Shown here: positions 39,986 through 49,131 of the stretch, piece after piece | Layout of the letters: each line of letters starts with the position of its first letter | Numbering within the stretch: the first letter of the stretch is position 1 | Assembly (NCBI GenBank): GCA_023653095.1 | Contig: JAMNXP010000006.1 | Coordinates: 51,893 to 115,892, forward strand | Length of the DNA stretch: 64,000 bases | DNA from: Bacteroidia bacterium | Lineage (GTDB): Bacteria > Bacteroidota > Bacteroidia > NS11-12g > UBA955 | Reading direction: 5' to 3' | Position numbers and translations under genes: made by a program | Notes under the pieces: model-generated | What the model was told of the DNA's origin: nothing | What the model saw: the letters and a program-made list of their open reading frames with translations, nothing else | Databases searched by the model: none

Positions 39986-40907
39986 TAAGAGCTACAATTC
40001 CAGATACGTGGCCTATGAGCAATAACTTTTGCCATCTAACCGCCCATTTCACCAAATTCAACGGCAAGATATAAGCCAATACTGATCCTAATAAAGAGAA
40101 CCCAATGGAAAATCCAATCAAATAAATCAACCCTGCGTCGCCAAAGTATTTCCATGTATCAACGGCCAAGGTCCAGTCGAACCAAAACCGTAAAAACAAG
40201 AACAGCAAAAATGCCATTAAATTTATGACTATCAATGACAAACGTGCATTGTTTCTAGAAGTCACAACGGCAACCGTTTTGTATCCAAAAATCAAATTGC
40301 CCCTATGTCCATCAAGCCCTTTTAATACATCTTTTGTTAATATTATAAGGGCTAATGCGGTGAAGAACCCTAAAATTTCGATAGATGGAAGTCCTAAATG
40401 AATCCAAACTGCCAATACGGGTGACACAGTCAAAAGCGATGATGTAAGTTCTCGAAGGAAGGCGATTTTTTGCAATTTATGCGAATAAAACCACGACAAT
40501 ATTTGAATCCCCAAGAAATAAGCTGCAATTTTTGCAGAAGCAATAAAGGCAAACGATAAACCGAGAACGTTGAAGACGATGTATAAATTGGCCAAGTGTT
40601 TGGTACCAATGGCAGATGCCATCAAGGGATGCGAAGGTCGGTTGACCAGATCTTTATTTCTATCGTAAAAAGAATTGATGATGTAAGCCGCCGCAATGGT
40701 AAATGCGGAAGCCACTACCATGAGATAGGTGTTGATATCGGTTAAAAAATACCACAAAGCCAACTTTTTAGAGGCCTCTGCGTGAAGCATCAGTTGCATG
40801 TAGGCCGCCAAAAATATTTGAGCAAAAGAAATCAAGGCTACGTTGTACCAACGAACCAAACTCAAAAAGTATAAAAACCGTAAAAATCTTTGATTGCCCT
40901 GGGGCAT
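39948..40907 (-). CDS. UbiA family prenyltransferase (geranylgeranylglycerol-phosphate synthase-like)
   Basis: SFYDRNKDLVNRPSHPL (NxxxDxxxD-like) plus DVLKGLDGHRGN; multi-TM; heads the mevalonate cluster. Confidence 0.85.
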   Translation of the reverse strand: MPQGNQRFLRFLYFLSLVRWYNVALISFAQIFLAAYMQLMLHAEASKKLALWYFLTDINTYLMVVASAFTIAAAYIINSFYDRNKDLVNRPSHPLMASAIGTKHLANLYIVFNVLGLSFAFIASAKIAAYFLGIQILSWFYSHKLQKIAFLRELTSSLLTVSPVLAVWIHLGLPSIEILGFFTALALIILTKDVLKGLDGHRGNLIFGYKTVAVVTSRNNARLSLIVINLMAFLLFLFLRFWFDWTLAVDTWKYFGDAGLIYLIGFSIGFSLLGSVLAYILPLNLVKWAVRWQKLLLIGHVSGIVALIVYKYILVYLPL

Positions 40908-40908
40908 A

Positions 40909-41880
40909 TTACATTCTGTAAATTACTTGAACATTGTGCCCTTCTAAGAGTTTTTGAGCTTGTTCAAAGTCTTCGGTAAAACCAAGAACGAAACCACCCC
41001 CACCGCTTCCGCAGAGTTTCAAATAATAGGCATTGGTTTCAAGTCCTTTCTTCCACAGGGATTCAAAATTTTGAGGAATCATAGGTTGGAAGTTATTGAA
41101 GAACAACTGTGAAATGGCCTTAACGTGTTTAAACAAAGGCTTAACTTCTCCTTTCAAAAAGTGTGTTACGGCATTGTCATTGTGTTTTTTCAATTCCGTT
41201 TTCACCATATTTCTGAAACCTTCCTCTTTCAATCGTTCGAGGAAAATTTCAACCATGCCTTTTGTTTTTCCTGGAGAACCTGAATCCAACAAGAAAATGG
41301 CACCTTTACCCATGATGTTTTCTGCAGGGAGCTCAGCGGTATCTAAATTACCCTTCCCTTTTATGATAATGGGTAAATTCAAATAACATATCATAGGATC
41401 TAACCCCGAACTCTTTCCATGAAAAAAACTTTCCATGAGTCCCAAAACTTCTTTTAACTGCTGTAAACGATCTTCTATCATGATATCGTCAGCGGTAATG
41501 GGATTTTCAGCGTAATTACTGTAAATAGCCGCAACTAGAGCACCTGAACTTCCAACTCCAAAACCCTGAGGGATACTGCTATCGAAATAGAGACCCTTTT
41601 CTAAATTTGCTTCCAAACGAGCAAAATCAAACTTACAGGGCAATTGTCCGCTAAAATGCATCTGCTTCAAATGATTCACATATTTAGCAATGCTCTTGTT
41701 ACTTCGAATCTGATTATCGTCAGCTTCTAAAGGGTCAACAAAGCGAAATCTACCGTTAAAATTATCAAAAGGAATGCTCAACCCCATAGAATCTTCAATG
41801 ATTCCATACTCTCCGAAAAGAAGTATTTTGGCGTAAAACATGGAGTCTTTGATCATTTTAAATCTTTTGTGGTGAACCAC
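40909..41880 (-). CDS. Mevalonate kinase (GHMP family)
   Basis: FYAKILLFGEYGIIEDSMGLSIP, PQGFGVGSSGALVAAIY. Confidence 0.85.
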   Translation of the reverse strand: MVHHKRFKMIKDSMFYAKILLFGEYGIIEDSMGLSIPFDNFNGRFRFVDPLEADDNQIRSNKSIAKYVNHLKQMHFSGQLPCKFDFARLEANLEKGLYFDSSIPQGFGVGSSGALVAAIYSNYAENPITADDIMIEDRLQQLKEVLGLMESFFHGKSSGLDPMICYLNLPIIIKGKGNLDTAELPAENIMGKGAIFLLDSGSPGKTKGMVEIFLERLKEEGFRNMVKTELKKHNDNAVTHFLKGEVKPLFKHVKAISQLFFNNFQPMIPQNFESLWKKGLETNAYYLKLCGSGGGGFVLGFTEDFEQAQKLLEGHNVQVIYRM

Positions 41881-42919
41881 CTATATCACTGCAAAGATAC
41901 AAACTGTTCTTGCAATAAGGTAACAACTCAGTTTCAATAAAGTTCATTACCGGTTCACTGTAAGATTTATCATACAGTAAATGCACATTGGCACCCGCAT
42001 CTAAAGTAAAGGCCATAGGCCATTGGGTTTCCTTGCGTTTATTCCAAATCCTTTCAATGATGGCTATCGTATTGGGACGAATCAACAAATAATAAGGTTC
42101 AGAAGACATCATCATGGCATGTAATTGCAGCGCTTCCGACTCCACCAAAGAAATAAATCCATTGAGATCTCCCACTTTCATCATTTCAAGCAAACGCTCC
42201 AAATTGACTTGGGCTTGTTGATATCTTGAAGCTGCATAGGGATGATCTTTCAATAAATCATGACCTTGGGTGCTACTCACCGACTTTTCGCCATCATCTA
42301 CAATTAAAACGGCATCAGCCCAATATTTTAATGACTCATGAACGTGTGCGGTGAAGGGTACCGCAAATTCATCTGTGGCTTCAGCCCAAGCGTTGGTTTC
42401 TCCCCAAATACCCGGTTGCCCGTATACACTTCTACAAGCAGAACCTGAACCCAATCGGGCATATTTACTGGCTATTTGAAGGAATTCTTCTTCGCTCCAA
42501 CTCTGCTCAGCGGCAAGATCTGCGCGCTGAAAATCAGCAAAACACAATGCCAACGCTCCAAAACCAGCAGCAGAACTCGCTATTCCTGTTCCGTGAGGGA
42601 AATTGTTTTCCGATTCGATTTTCCAGTGGAACTCCTTAATTTGGGGCATAAATGGCGCAATTCGCTCCAAAAATTGCCTGATTTTAGGTTCAAATGAAGG
42701 TTTAGATTCACCCGCTAAGAAAAACTCCAAACTGATGGCTGAAGATGACAACCCTGTCATCTTTGACCTTGTAACCGTAGTTGTGGCGTGGAGATCTGAC
42801 AATGTCCAGCTGATGCTAGGATTTGCCGGAAGTTGAACACCTCCCGTCTTTTTGCCCCAATATTTCACCAAGGCTATGTTGCTTGGGCAACGGAATTTAA
42901 CACTATTATATTCAGACAT
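41858..42919 (-). CDS. mvaD: Diphosphomevalonate decarboxylase
   Basis: PSNIALVKYWGKKTGGVQLPANPSISWTLSDL, HGTGIASSAAGFGALAL. Confidence 0.95.
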   Translation of the reverse strand: MSEYNSVKFRCPSNIALVKYWGKKTGGVQLPANPSISWTLSDLHATTTVTRSKMTGLSSSAISLEFFLAGESKPSFEPKIRQFLERIAPFMPQIKEFHWKIESENNFPHGTGIASSAAGFGALALCFADFQRADLAAEQSWSEEEFLQIASKYARLGSGSACRSVYGQPGIWGETNAWAEATDEFAVPFTAHVHESLKYWADAVLIVDDGEKSVSSTQGHDLLKDHPYAASRYQQAQVNLERLLEMMKVGDLNGFISLVESEALQLHAMMMSSEPYYLLIRPNTIAIIERIWNKRKETQWPMAFTLDAGANVHLLYDKSYSEPVMNFIETELLPYCKNSLYLCSDIGGSPQKI

Positions 42920-42927
42920 TCTATGTT

Positions 42928-43866
42928 CTAATTTGGAATCACCCAGTCGTTCCAGGCCACTACGGTTTTATTTTTAAAAATGGATGGATATTCTTGTAAA
43001 ATCTTCTTGTTCACCAACAACATGTCTCCACCCCAAGCACCTAACCACTTGCACAATCCCTGAGACACCGGTTTCATATCGAGTGATTGATAAGGCGTTT
43101 CTAAACCCAACAATTGCGATAGAAACATTTGCATCATTTCCAAAGAAGTTTCTAAGGTTGGAATATCTTGAGCATCTCTGGTCAAAGACAAGATCTTTTC
43201 CAACTGCATTTTATAGGCGGTATCACCGCTTAATTGATCTAATGTTTCTTTGACGGCAGCGCTGCTGTTTCGAGAATTCACCTTCTCTCCCCAAAACACA
43301 ATGTGCCATTGTTGAGTCAGTGATGAAGAAAGTTTCCAAGGTCTGAAATGCACTCCTTGGGGATTTTTCCAAAATATCAAAGGTTTTTGCACCTGTGCAA
43401 TGGCCACGTCGTATCCACTTCCCCCGAAAAGTTGAGCCTGAACTTCATGCGGGTTTAATCTGAAGAACTGAGACATCAATGCCACGAAAGTGCTGCTGCT
43501 GCCCAAGCCAGAATTCCTATTGAATTCAAGGCGCGTAACCAACCGAATGGACTTACCTGGCTCAAAGAATGATTCGGGAACCATAGTGAGCATCTTTAAA
43601 AACGTATCTGAAACCGACTTATCTTCAGATGAAATTTCACTGCTGGGCAACAGTTCTTCTAAACTCACATTCAATTGAAACCAAGGTTGTTCATTTTCAT
43701 CCAAGGCCTGATAATACAGTGTGTCAGCCCCATTGGGTGGAGTATTGAAAATCCAAGAATCAAGCCATTGTCCGCATTTAACCGGCAAGGCCATGCCCTC
43801 AAAGCCCACCAACACGGTGTATTCACCGTTCAATAAAATTTTACCAGGTGCGTAAAACGATTGCAT
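42928..43866 (-). CDS. GYDIA family GHMP kinase (putative phosphomevalonate kinase)
   Basis: FYAPGKILLNGEYTVLVGFEGMALP, SGLGSSSTFVAL, GGSGYDIAIA. Confidence 0.85.
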   Translation of the reverse strand: MQSFYAPGKILLNGEYTVLVGFEGMALPVKCGQWLDSWIFNTPPNGADTLYYQALDENEQPWFQLNVSLEELLPSSEISSEDKSVSDTFLKMLTMVPESFFEPGKSIRLVTRLEFNRNSGLGSSSTFVALMSQFFRLNPHEVQAQLFGGSGYDVAIAQVQKPLIFWKNPQGVHFRPWKLSSSLTQQWHIVFWGEKVNSRNSSAAVKETLDQLSGDTAYKMQLEKILSLTRDAQDIPTLETSLEMMQMFLSQLLGLETPYQSLDMKPVSQGLCKWLGAWGGDMLLVNKKILQEYPSIFKNKTVVAWNDWVIPN

Positions 43867-45212
43867 TAATGCTTCGCTGAAGAAATTGCTCCTAATGAAA
43901 CTCCTCTCACTTTAGAGAAAATCTCCACTGCAGCAGAAAAACTAACCACTTTATCTTTGAAATACTCAACGATTTCCTTTTTCTCTTCGTCTGTTGCTTC
44001 AAGTTGATTCAAGATATTCAATAGGTGCATTTTCATGTGTCCTTTTTGAATTCCAGAGGTAATCAACGATCTAACGGCACTGAAATTCTGTGCCAATCCT
44101 GCAACAGCAACAATGCGCATCAAATCTGATGCAGAAGGATATCCTAATAGTTCATGGGCAAATTTCACCATGGGATGCAAGGACGTAATTCCACCAACAG
44201 TTCCTATACTCAAAGGTAAATCAATCCAAAACTTAAACTCGTCACCATTGATTTCGGCATGAGTTAAACTAGAATAACTCCCGTCTTTCGCGGCATAAGC
44301 GTGCGCGCTAGCTTCGGTAGCACGAAAATCATTTCCTGTGGCAATGATGATTGCATCGATTCCGTTCATGATGCCCTTGTTATGCGTTACTGCCCTGTAG
44401 GGCTCCGCTTTGGCAATTCGAATGGCTCTCACAAATTTTTCAGCAAATTCCTGATTGCCAATGCCACTACCCTCATTGATATCGCTGATTTTACAACTTA
44501 CCTCAGCCTTAACTCTGCATTCGGGAGTGTAATTGCTCAAAATACTCATGACAATCTGCACCGGATGTTCCGCTCTCAACTCCCCTACTATCTGCGCCCA
44601 TTCTTTTGCAATAGACTCTAAACAAGAGTTGATGAAATTTGCTCCCATGGAATCACGGGTATCAAATTTCACCTGAAGTTGAAAATAATCTTCTTCCAAA
44701 TCAGACTTATCTATCAGCGAAATGTCTAGAATTCCTCCGCCGCGTTGACGCATGTTGCGAGTGATTTCTTCAGTTGCATCAAACAAACGTTGTTTGTGAT
44801 TCACAAATGCATTTTGTAAGAAATCAAATTCTTTTCCTTGCCATATAAAATGCACATGTCCAATTTTGGTCATGCCAATGATCTCGGTGTTAAATCCGCC
44901 GCGCTCCAACCAAAAATTCGCGGCTTTGGCTGCTGCTGCAACCACGCTCGACTCTTCTATGGCCAACGGAAGGGTAAATATTTTCCCGTCAATCAAGAAG
45001 TTTGGAGCTACCCCAAACGGAAGATAAAAATTAGAAACCGTATTTTCAATGAACTCATCGTGAAGGCGTTGTACCTCCGTTTGACTGTGCCAATACCCAG
45101 TTAGCATATTTAATGCCGACTCGGGCTCGCTGGCGTGATTCTGAAGAATCCATTCAATTTTTGCTTCTTTCGATAATTTACTGAAGCCAGAAATAGGTGC
45201 AGGTTTTCTCAT
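43866..45212 (-). CDS. mvaA: Hydroxymethylglutaryl-CoA reductase, degradative-type class II fold
   Basis: NTVSNFYLPFGVAPNFLIDGK, NKGIMNGIDAIIIATGNDFRATEASAHAYA. Confidence 0.93.
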   Translation of the reverse strand: MRKPAPISGFSKLSKEAKIEWILQNHASEPESALNMLTGYWHSQTEVQRLHDEFIENTVSNFYLPFGVAPNFLIDGKIFTLPLAIEESSVVAAAAKAANFWLERGGFNTEIIGMTKIGHVHFIWQGKEFDFLQNAFVNHKQRLFDATEEITRNMRQRGGGILDISLIDKSDLEEDYFQLQVKFDTRDSMGANFINSCLESIAKEWAQIVGELRAEHPVQIVMSILSNYTPECRVKAEVSCKISDINEGSGIGNQEFAEKFVRAIRIAKAEPYRAVTHNKGIMNGIDAIIIATGNDFRATEASAHAYAAKDGSYSSLTHAEINGDEFKFWIDLPLSIGTVGGITSLHPMVKFAHELLGYPSASDLMRIVAVAGLAQNFSAVRSLITSGIQKGHMKMHLLNILNQLEATDEEKKEIVEYFKDKVVSFSAAVEIFSKVRGVSLGAISSAKH

Positions 45213-45213
45213 T

Positions 45214-46227
45214 TTATTTAACCGTTAGGTAAGCTTGGGCCATTTTCAGGCCTTCAATTTGTGATTCTATATATTGATCTAAAGGCTCTTGTCCTTGCAG
45301 GGCATATTTCAAAAAGGGACTTGCTTGAGCATAAATAGCCGCATGATTGATTTTCTCGATAGCATAATATCCATCCAAAAAATTCTTAATGCCGCCCGAC
45401 GCGATGATGGTTTTCACGGGGGATGTTTTCCCAGCATCGGCCATTAGCGTCAATATTTCATTGACCGTATCCACCATTTCCAAGGATGAATGTCCCACAT
45501 GAGTTGCACATTTCCACTCATCGGCCCTTAGGTCACTTCTGCGGTGATTTTCCAATAAGCTGAAGTTTGTTCCTCCAAAAGAACCAAAATCCAATGCTTC
45601 CAAAGGCAGCTCTAACAAGGCTTTTAACGACTTAGGTCCAAACCCTTGTCCTACTTCCTTGACCATAATGGGAAATTGAGCAAAATCCAGAACCCATTTT
45701 ATGGTTTCGATGGGTGCTTCAGAATATTTATCACCCTCGGGTTGAAACCACTCTTGCAGTGGATTCACGTGTATGATCAAGCCGTCAGCTTCAAGGCTGA
45801 GAATCAATTCATTGATTTTATGAGCTTGATTGGCTGATTTCAATTCTTGCAACTGAGCAATACCTAAATTTGCAAAAAGAGGTTGATCACCTATGATTTT
45901 TCTAACTTTAAAATCAGCAGCAGACTCCTTTTGTTCTAAAACAGGTCGGCAAGAACCTAGCCCCATGCCTAAGCCGTATTTTTGCGCTGCCCTAGCCAAG
46001 TTTTTATTGATTTCTCCAGCCAATTCGGCACCACCGGTCATACTCGATATCCAAATTGGAGCATGCATTACAGTACCTGCAATGAGGATATCTTTCAAAA
46101 TTTGTTGATCTGGGGAAGCAGCGAACAATGGTTCGTAATAAAACCGTGAATCACCTTCGCTCAATTGCGAACGAAAGGTCAATTCAATGTGATCTGCTTT
46201 TCTTTTGTTGAGGTGATTTGCCGCCAA
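45214..46227 (-). CDS. fni: Type 2 isopentenyl-diphosphate delta-isomerase
   Basis: ISSMTGGAELAGEINKNLARAAQKYGLGMGLGSCRP, VKEVGQGFG, ASGGIKN. Confidence 0.94.
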   Translation of the reverse strand: MAANHLNKRKADHIELTFRSQLSEGDSRFYYEPLFAASPDQQILKDILIAGTVMHAPIWISSMTGGAELAGEINKNLARAAQKYGLGMGLGSCRPVLEQKESAADFKVRKIIGDQPLFANLGIAQLQELKSANQAHKINELILSLEADGLIIHVNPLQEWFQPEGDKYSEAPIETIKWVLDFAQFPIMVKEVGQGFGPKSLKALLELPLEALDFGSFGGTNFSLLENHRRSDLRADEWKCATHVGHSSLEMVDTVNEILTLMADAGKTSPVKTIIASGGIKNFLDGYYAIEKINHAAIYAQASPFLKYALQGQEPLDQYIESQIEGLKMAQAYLTVK

Positions 46228-46270
46228 TGTTTTACAAAGGTAACAAAAATTGTAGGCCGAAAGTTTTGCT

Positions 46271-46612
46271 TCAATGCAACTTATCGTTGTTTTTATGTCG
46301 TTCAGCGTCTCTTTGGGTTTTCTTTTGGATGTTCAATTCAATGGCTTTGGTTAAGTCTACCCCTGTCTGATTGGCTAAACAGACCAGAACCCAGAGTACA
46401 TCTGCCATTTCATCGGCCAATTTTTCATCGGTTTCACCCGCTTTAAACGATTGGTCTCCGTATTTTCTTGACATTATTCGAGCCAACTCTCCCACTTCCT
46501 CCATTAAAACGGCGGTATTTGTGAGTTCTGAGAAATATCTAACCCCAACCGTTTTGATCCAATGATCAACCCTTTGCTGGAGTTCATTCAAGGTAATGTC
46601 TGTCTGGCTCAT
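46271..46612 (-). CDS. MazG-like nucleotide pyrophosphohydrolase
   Basis: LMEEVGELARIMSRKYGDQ...DEKLADEMADVLWVLVCLANQ (EExxE...ExxD). Confidence 0.9.
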   Translation of the reverse strand: MSQTDITLNELQQRVDHWIKTVGVRYFSELTNTAVLMEEVGELARIMSRKYGDQSFKAGETDEKLADEMADVLWVLVCLANQTGVDLTKAIELNIQKKTQRDAERHKNNDKLH

Positions 46613-46614
46613 AG

Positions 46615-47577
46615 CTATTTCTTTAACAAGAGCATCTGCTCATCAACCCAACCCTTGCCCCAATTCTCTTTCTCTTCTGGTGTCCACAAAGTGGGGAAAG
46701 ATATAATTCTTTGAAAACGAGGAGGTAGAAACTTTTGCCAATTGGTACCACCTGTGGCAGATACATCTGTTCCTTTGCTAGAAAGGTATCTTACAGCACT
46801 TCGGTAATGTGATAATCTCCAATTTACGTTTAAATAAACATCTAAAGTTTTGAAATACCCTTTTAACTCCTCCGTCAACTTACCATCAGCATCTAGCTTC
46901 AACAATTGCTTGTTCAAATTGATGTTTTTCCATTTATCAGCCCACTCCATGAAGGATTTTTCGTAATGATCTTCAAACTGCTTCAATGTTAATGTGCGTT
47001 GACCTGTAGTAGTATCAATAGAACCCTGCTTCCAATAAATATTCTGATAGCATCCCTGTACATCTTCTAATTGACTGCTGTCTCTTTGGGACTCTGCAGT
47101 GAGATAATACATATCTGTACAAGCCATTTCAATCATTCTAAACTGTGCACTTTGAAATCCACTGGCTGGTAACAACGACATTCTAAACTCCAAAAACTGT
47201 TTCATTTCCATGCCGTCAATCATGATATCGAAACTATCAATCAAGTTTTTGAAATACCTTACTACACGAGTTAGCTTATCTTTCCAACGCTCATCAGATA
47301 GACCTCCTACCGACATTTGTTCAAGCTCATGAATGATGAGCTTAAAATACAATTCTGTGATTTGATGATAGCCAATGAAAATAACTTCGTCAGGAATATC
47401 GGTTTTGGGTTGTTGCAATGACAGTAAGGTATCAACGGCAACATATCGCCAATAAGGCTCGTAATTATTGTAGAGCAATCCCTCAAGATAATCATCGAGT
47501 TTTTGATTCTCTTGACCGAATTTCTCTTGAAGCTTCTGAAGCAGCTCTTGGGTTTTGGGTGATAAATCTTGAGTCAT
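46615..47577 (-). CDS. Tryptophan 2,3-dioxygenase
   Basis: DEVIFIGYHQITELYFKLIIHE, RMSLLPASGFQSAQFRMIE, NWRLSHYRSAVRYLSSKGTDVSATGGTNW. Confidence 0.93.
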   Translation of the reverse strand: MTQDLSPKTQELLQKLQEKFGQENQKLDDYLEGLLYNNYEPYWRYVAVDTLLSLQQPKTDIPDEVIFIGYHQITELYFKLIIHELEQMSVGGLSDERWKDKLTRVVRYFKNLIDSFDIMIDGMEMKQFLEFRMSLLPASGFQSAQFRMIEMACTDMYYLTAESQRDSSQLEDVQGCYQNIYWKQGSIDTTTGQRTLTLKQFEDHYEKSFMEWADKWKNINLNKQLLKLDADGKLTEELKGYFKTLDVYLNVNWRLSHYRSAVRYLSSKGTDVSATGGTNWQKFLPPRFQRIISFPTLWTPEEKENWGKGWVDEQMLLLKK

Positions 47578-47614
47578 CGCTTGACGGTTAATTTAGATAG
47601 TTAATCGTTTTTTC

Positions 47615-48154
47615 TTAAAATGGGGACACAAAATCACTGAATTGCGGAAGAATTTCATCTTTGGCGGATAATATTGGATTTTCTATGTTCCAAGGGATGT
47701 TTAATTCTGGAGAATTCCATCTCACTCCGCCTTCGGTTTCAGGATGGTAATAATCAGTGCACTTGTAGGTGAAAATGGTGTTATCGTGTAGTGTGAGAAA
47801 TCCATGTGCAAACCCTGGGGGTATGAATAACATTTTAAAATTCTCCTCATTTAATTCTACAGCTGCATATTGGCCGTAGGTGAGAGAATCCTTTCGAATA
47901 TCAACGGCCACGTCTAAAACAGCACCCGAAATCACCCTCACGAACTTCCCTTGGGCATGAGGCGGCGCTTGAAAATGTAGGCCTCTTAAAATACCCTTAT
48001 TGGAAAGACTCTGATTGTCTTGTACAAAATTATTGGCTAATCCATGAGACGATAAAACATCCTCTCGGAAGCTCTCAAAAAAGTGCCCACGGTGGTCTTG
48101 AAATACTTTAGGGGTAATGAGAAGCAGACCGGGCAAAAGCTCTTCAACTTGCAT
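47615..48154 (-). CDS. rfbC: dTDP-4-dehydrorhamnose 3,5-epimerase
   Basis: DHRGHFFESFRED, LRGLHFQAPPHAQGKFVRVISGAVLDVAVD. Confidence 0.95.
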   Translation of the reverse strand: MQVEELLPGLLLITPKVFQDHRGHFFESFREDVLSSHGLANNFVQDNQSLSNKGILRGLHFQAPPHAQGKFVRVISGAVLDVAVDIRKDSLTYGQYAAVELNEENFKMLFIPPGFAHGFLTLHDNTIFTYKCTDYYHPETEGGVRWNSPELNIPWNIENPILSAKDEILPQFSDFVSPF

Positions 48155-48220
48155 TTATAAAAAGAAAGCAGTAAAATTACGCTAAATTCGTAAATCAGTC
48201 CAATTAATTTAAGAACAAAC

Positions 48221-49123
48221 ATGAGCAATCAATCCAAAAACAAATCCATCCTTTACGTTATTATTTTAATCTTGTTGGTATTCAATTTAGGATTGTTTTA
48301 CCTCTGGCAAGCAGGCAAAGGCGAAAAGAATGCTGTTGTTAAGGTTAACGAAGAAATGAACGCCACTTTAGAAGAGCGTAACAAAGCTATTTCAGCTGCT
48401 GAAGCCCTTATAGAACAATACCGAAATGACTCTGCTACCTTGGCACAAAACGGCGAAAAAATGTCGACCGAATTAGCCGCAAGAAGCAGTGAAATTGCTC
48501 GATTGACCTATTTATTAAAAAAGAACGATAAGAACAGTCGTATGCTGGTAGAAGAGTTGACCAATAAAATCAAAGAACTCGGTTCAAAACTAGCTGCATT
48601 AGAAAACGAAAATGTTCAATTGAAAGACCGAAACGACAGTCTTCAAAACCAAAACATGTCGCTGTACGCCAAAAACACCAATTTAGAATTAGAAAGTAAG
48701 AAGCTTAGAAACCTCGCTGCTCGTTTAACTACCCAAGACATCAGAGTAGAAACATTGAAAAAGCAAAGTCTCACAGGCAAGGAAGTAAATACCATTAGAG
48801 CTCGCAGTGTAGATGCTTTGAGAATCAGCTTCAACATTTCTGAAAACAACGTAGCTGAAGCTGGCGATAGAGAAATTTTCGTAAAAATCACGGGTCCTGA
48901 GGGCATTACTCTTTCACAAAGTGGACAAGGTGGTATAGTTGAATTGGAAAACGGTAAATCAACCAAATATTCCTATAAGACTTCAGTAGTATTTGAGAAA
49001 GACTTAAAGCAAGTTCCTTCTAGTATTTGGAAACCTTCTCAAAAATTAAACCCCGGTAAATACAGCGTTGAAGTATATACCGAGGGTTATTTAATGGGTT
49101 CTCAAGTGGTTGATTTGAAATAA
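48221..49123 (+). CDS. Coiled-coil membrane-anchored hypothetical protein
   Basis: N-terminal TM, long heptad coiled-coil, C-terminal beta domain. Confidence 0.75.
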   Translation: MSNQSKNKSILYVIILILLVFNLGLFYLWQAGKGEKNAVVKVNEEMNATLEERNKAISAAEALIEQYRNDSATLAQNGEKMSTELAARSSEIARLTYLLKKNDKNSRMLVEELTNKIKELGSKLAALENENVQLKDRNDSLQNQNMSLYAKNTNLELESKKLRNLAARLTTQDIRVETLKKQSLTGKEVNTIRARSVDALRISFNISENNVAEAGDREIFVKITGPEGITLSQSGQGGIVELENGKSTKYSYKTSVVFEKDLKQVPSSIWKPSQKLNPGKYSVEVYTEGYLMGSQVVDLK

Positions 49124-49131
49124 TCAACCAA

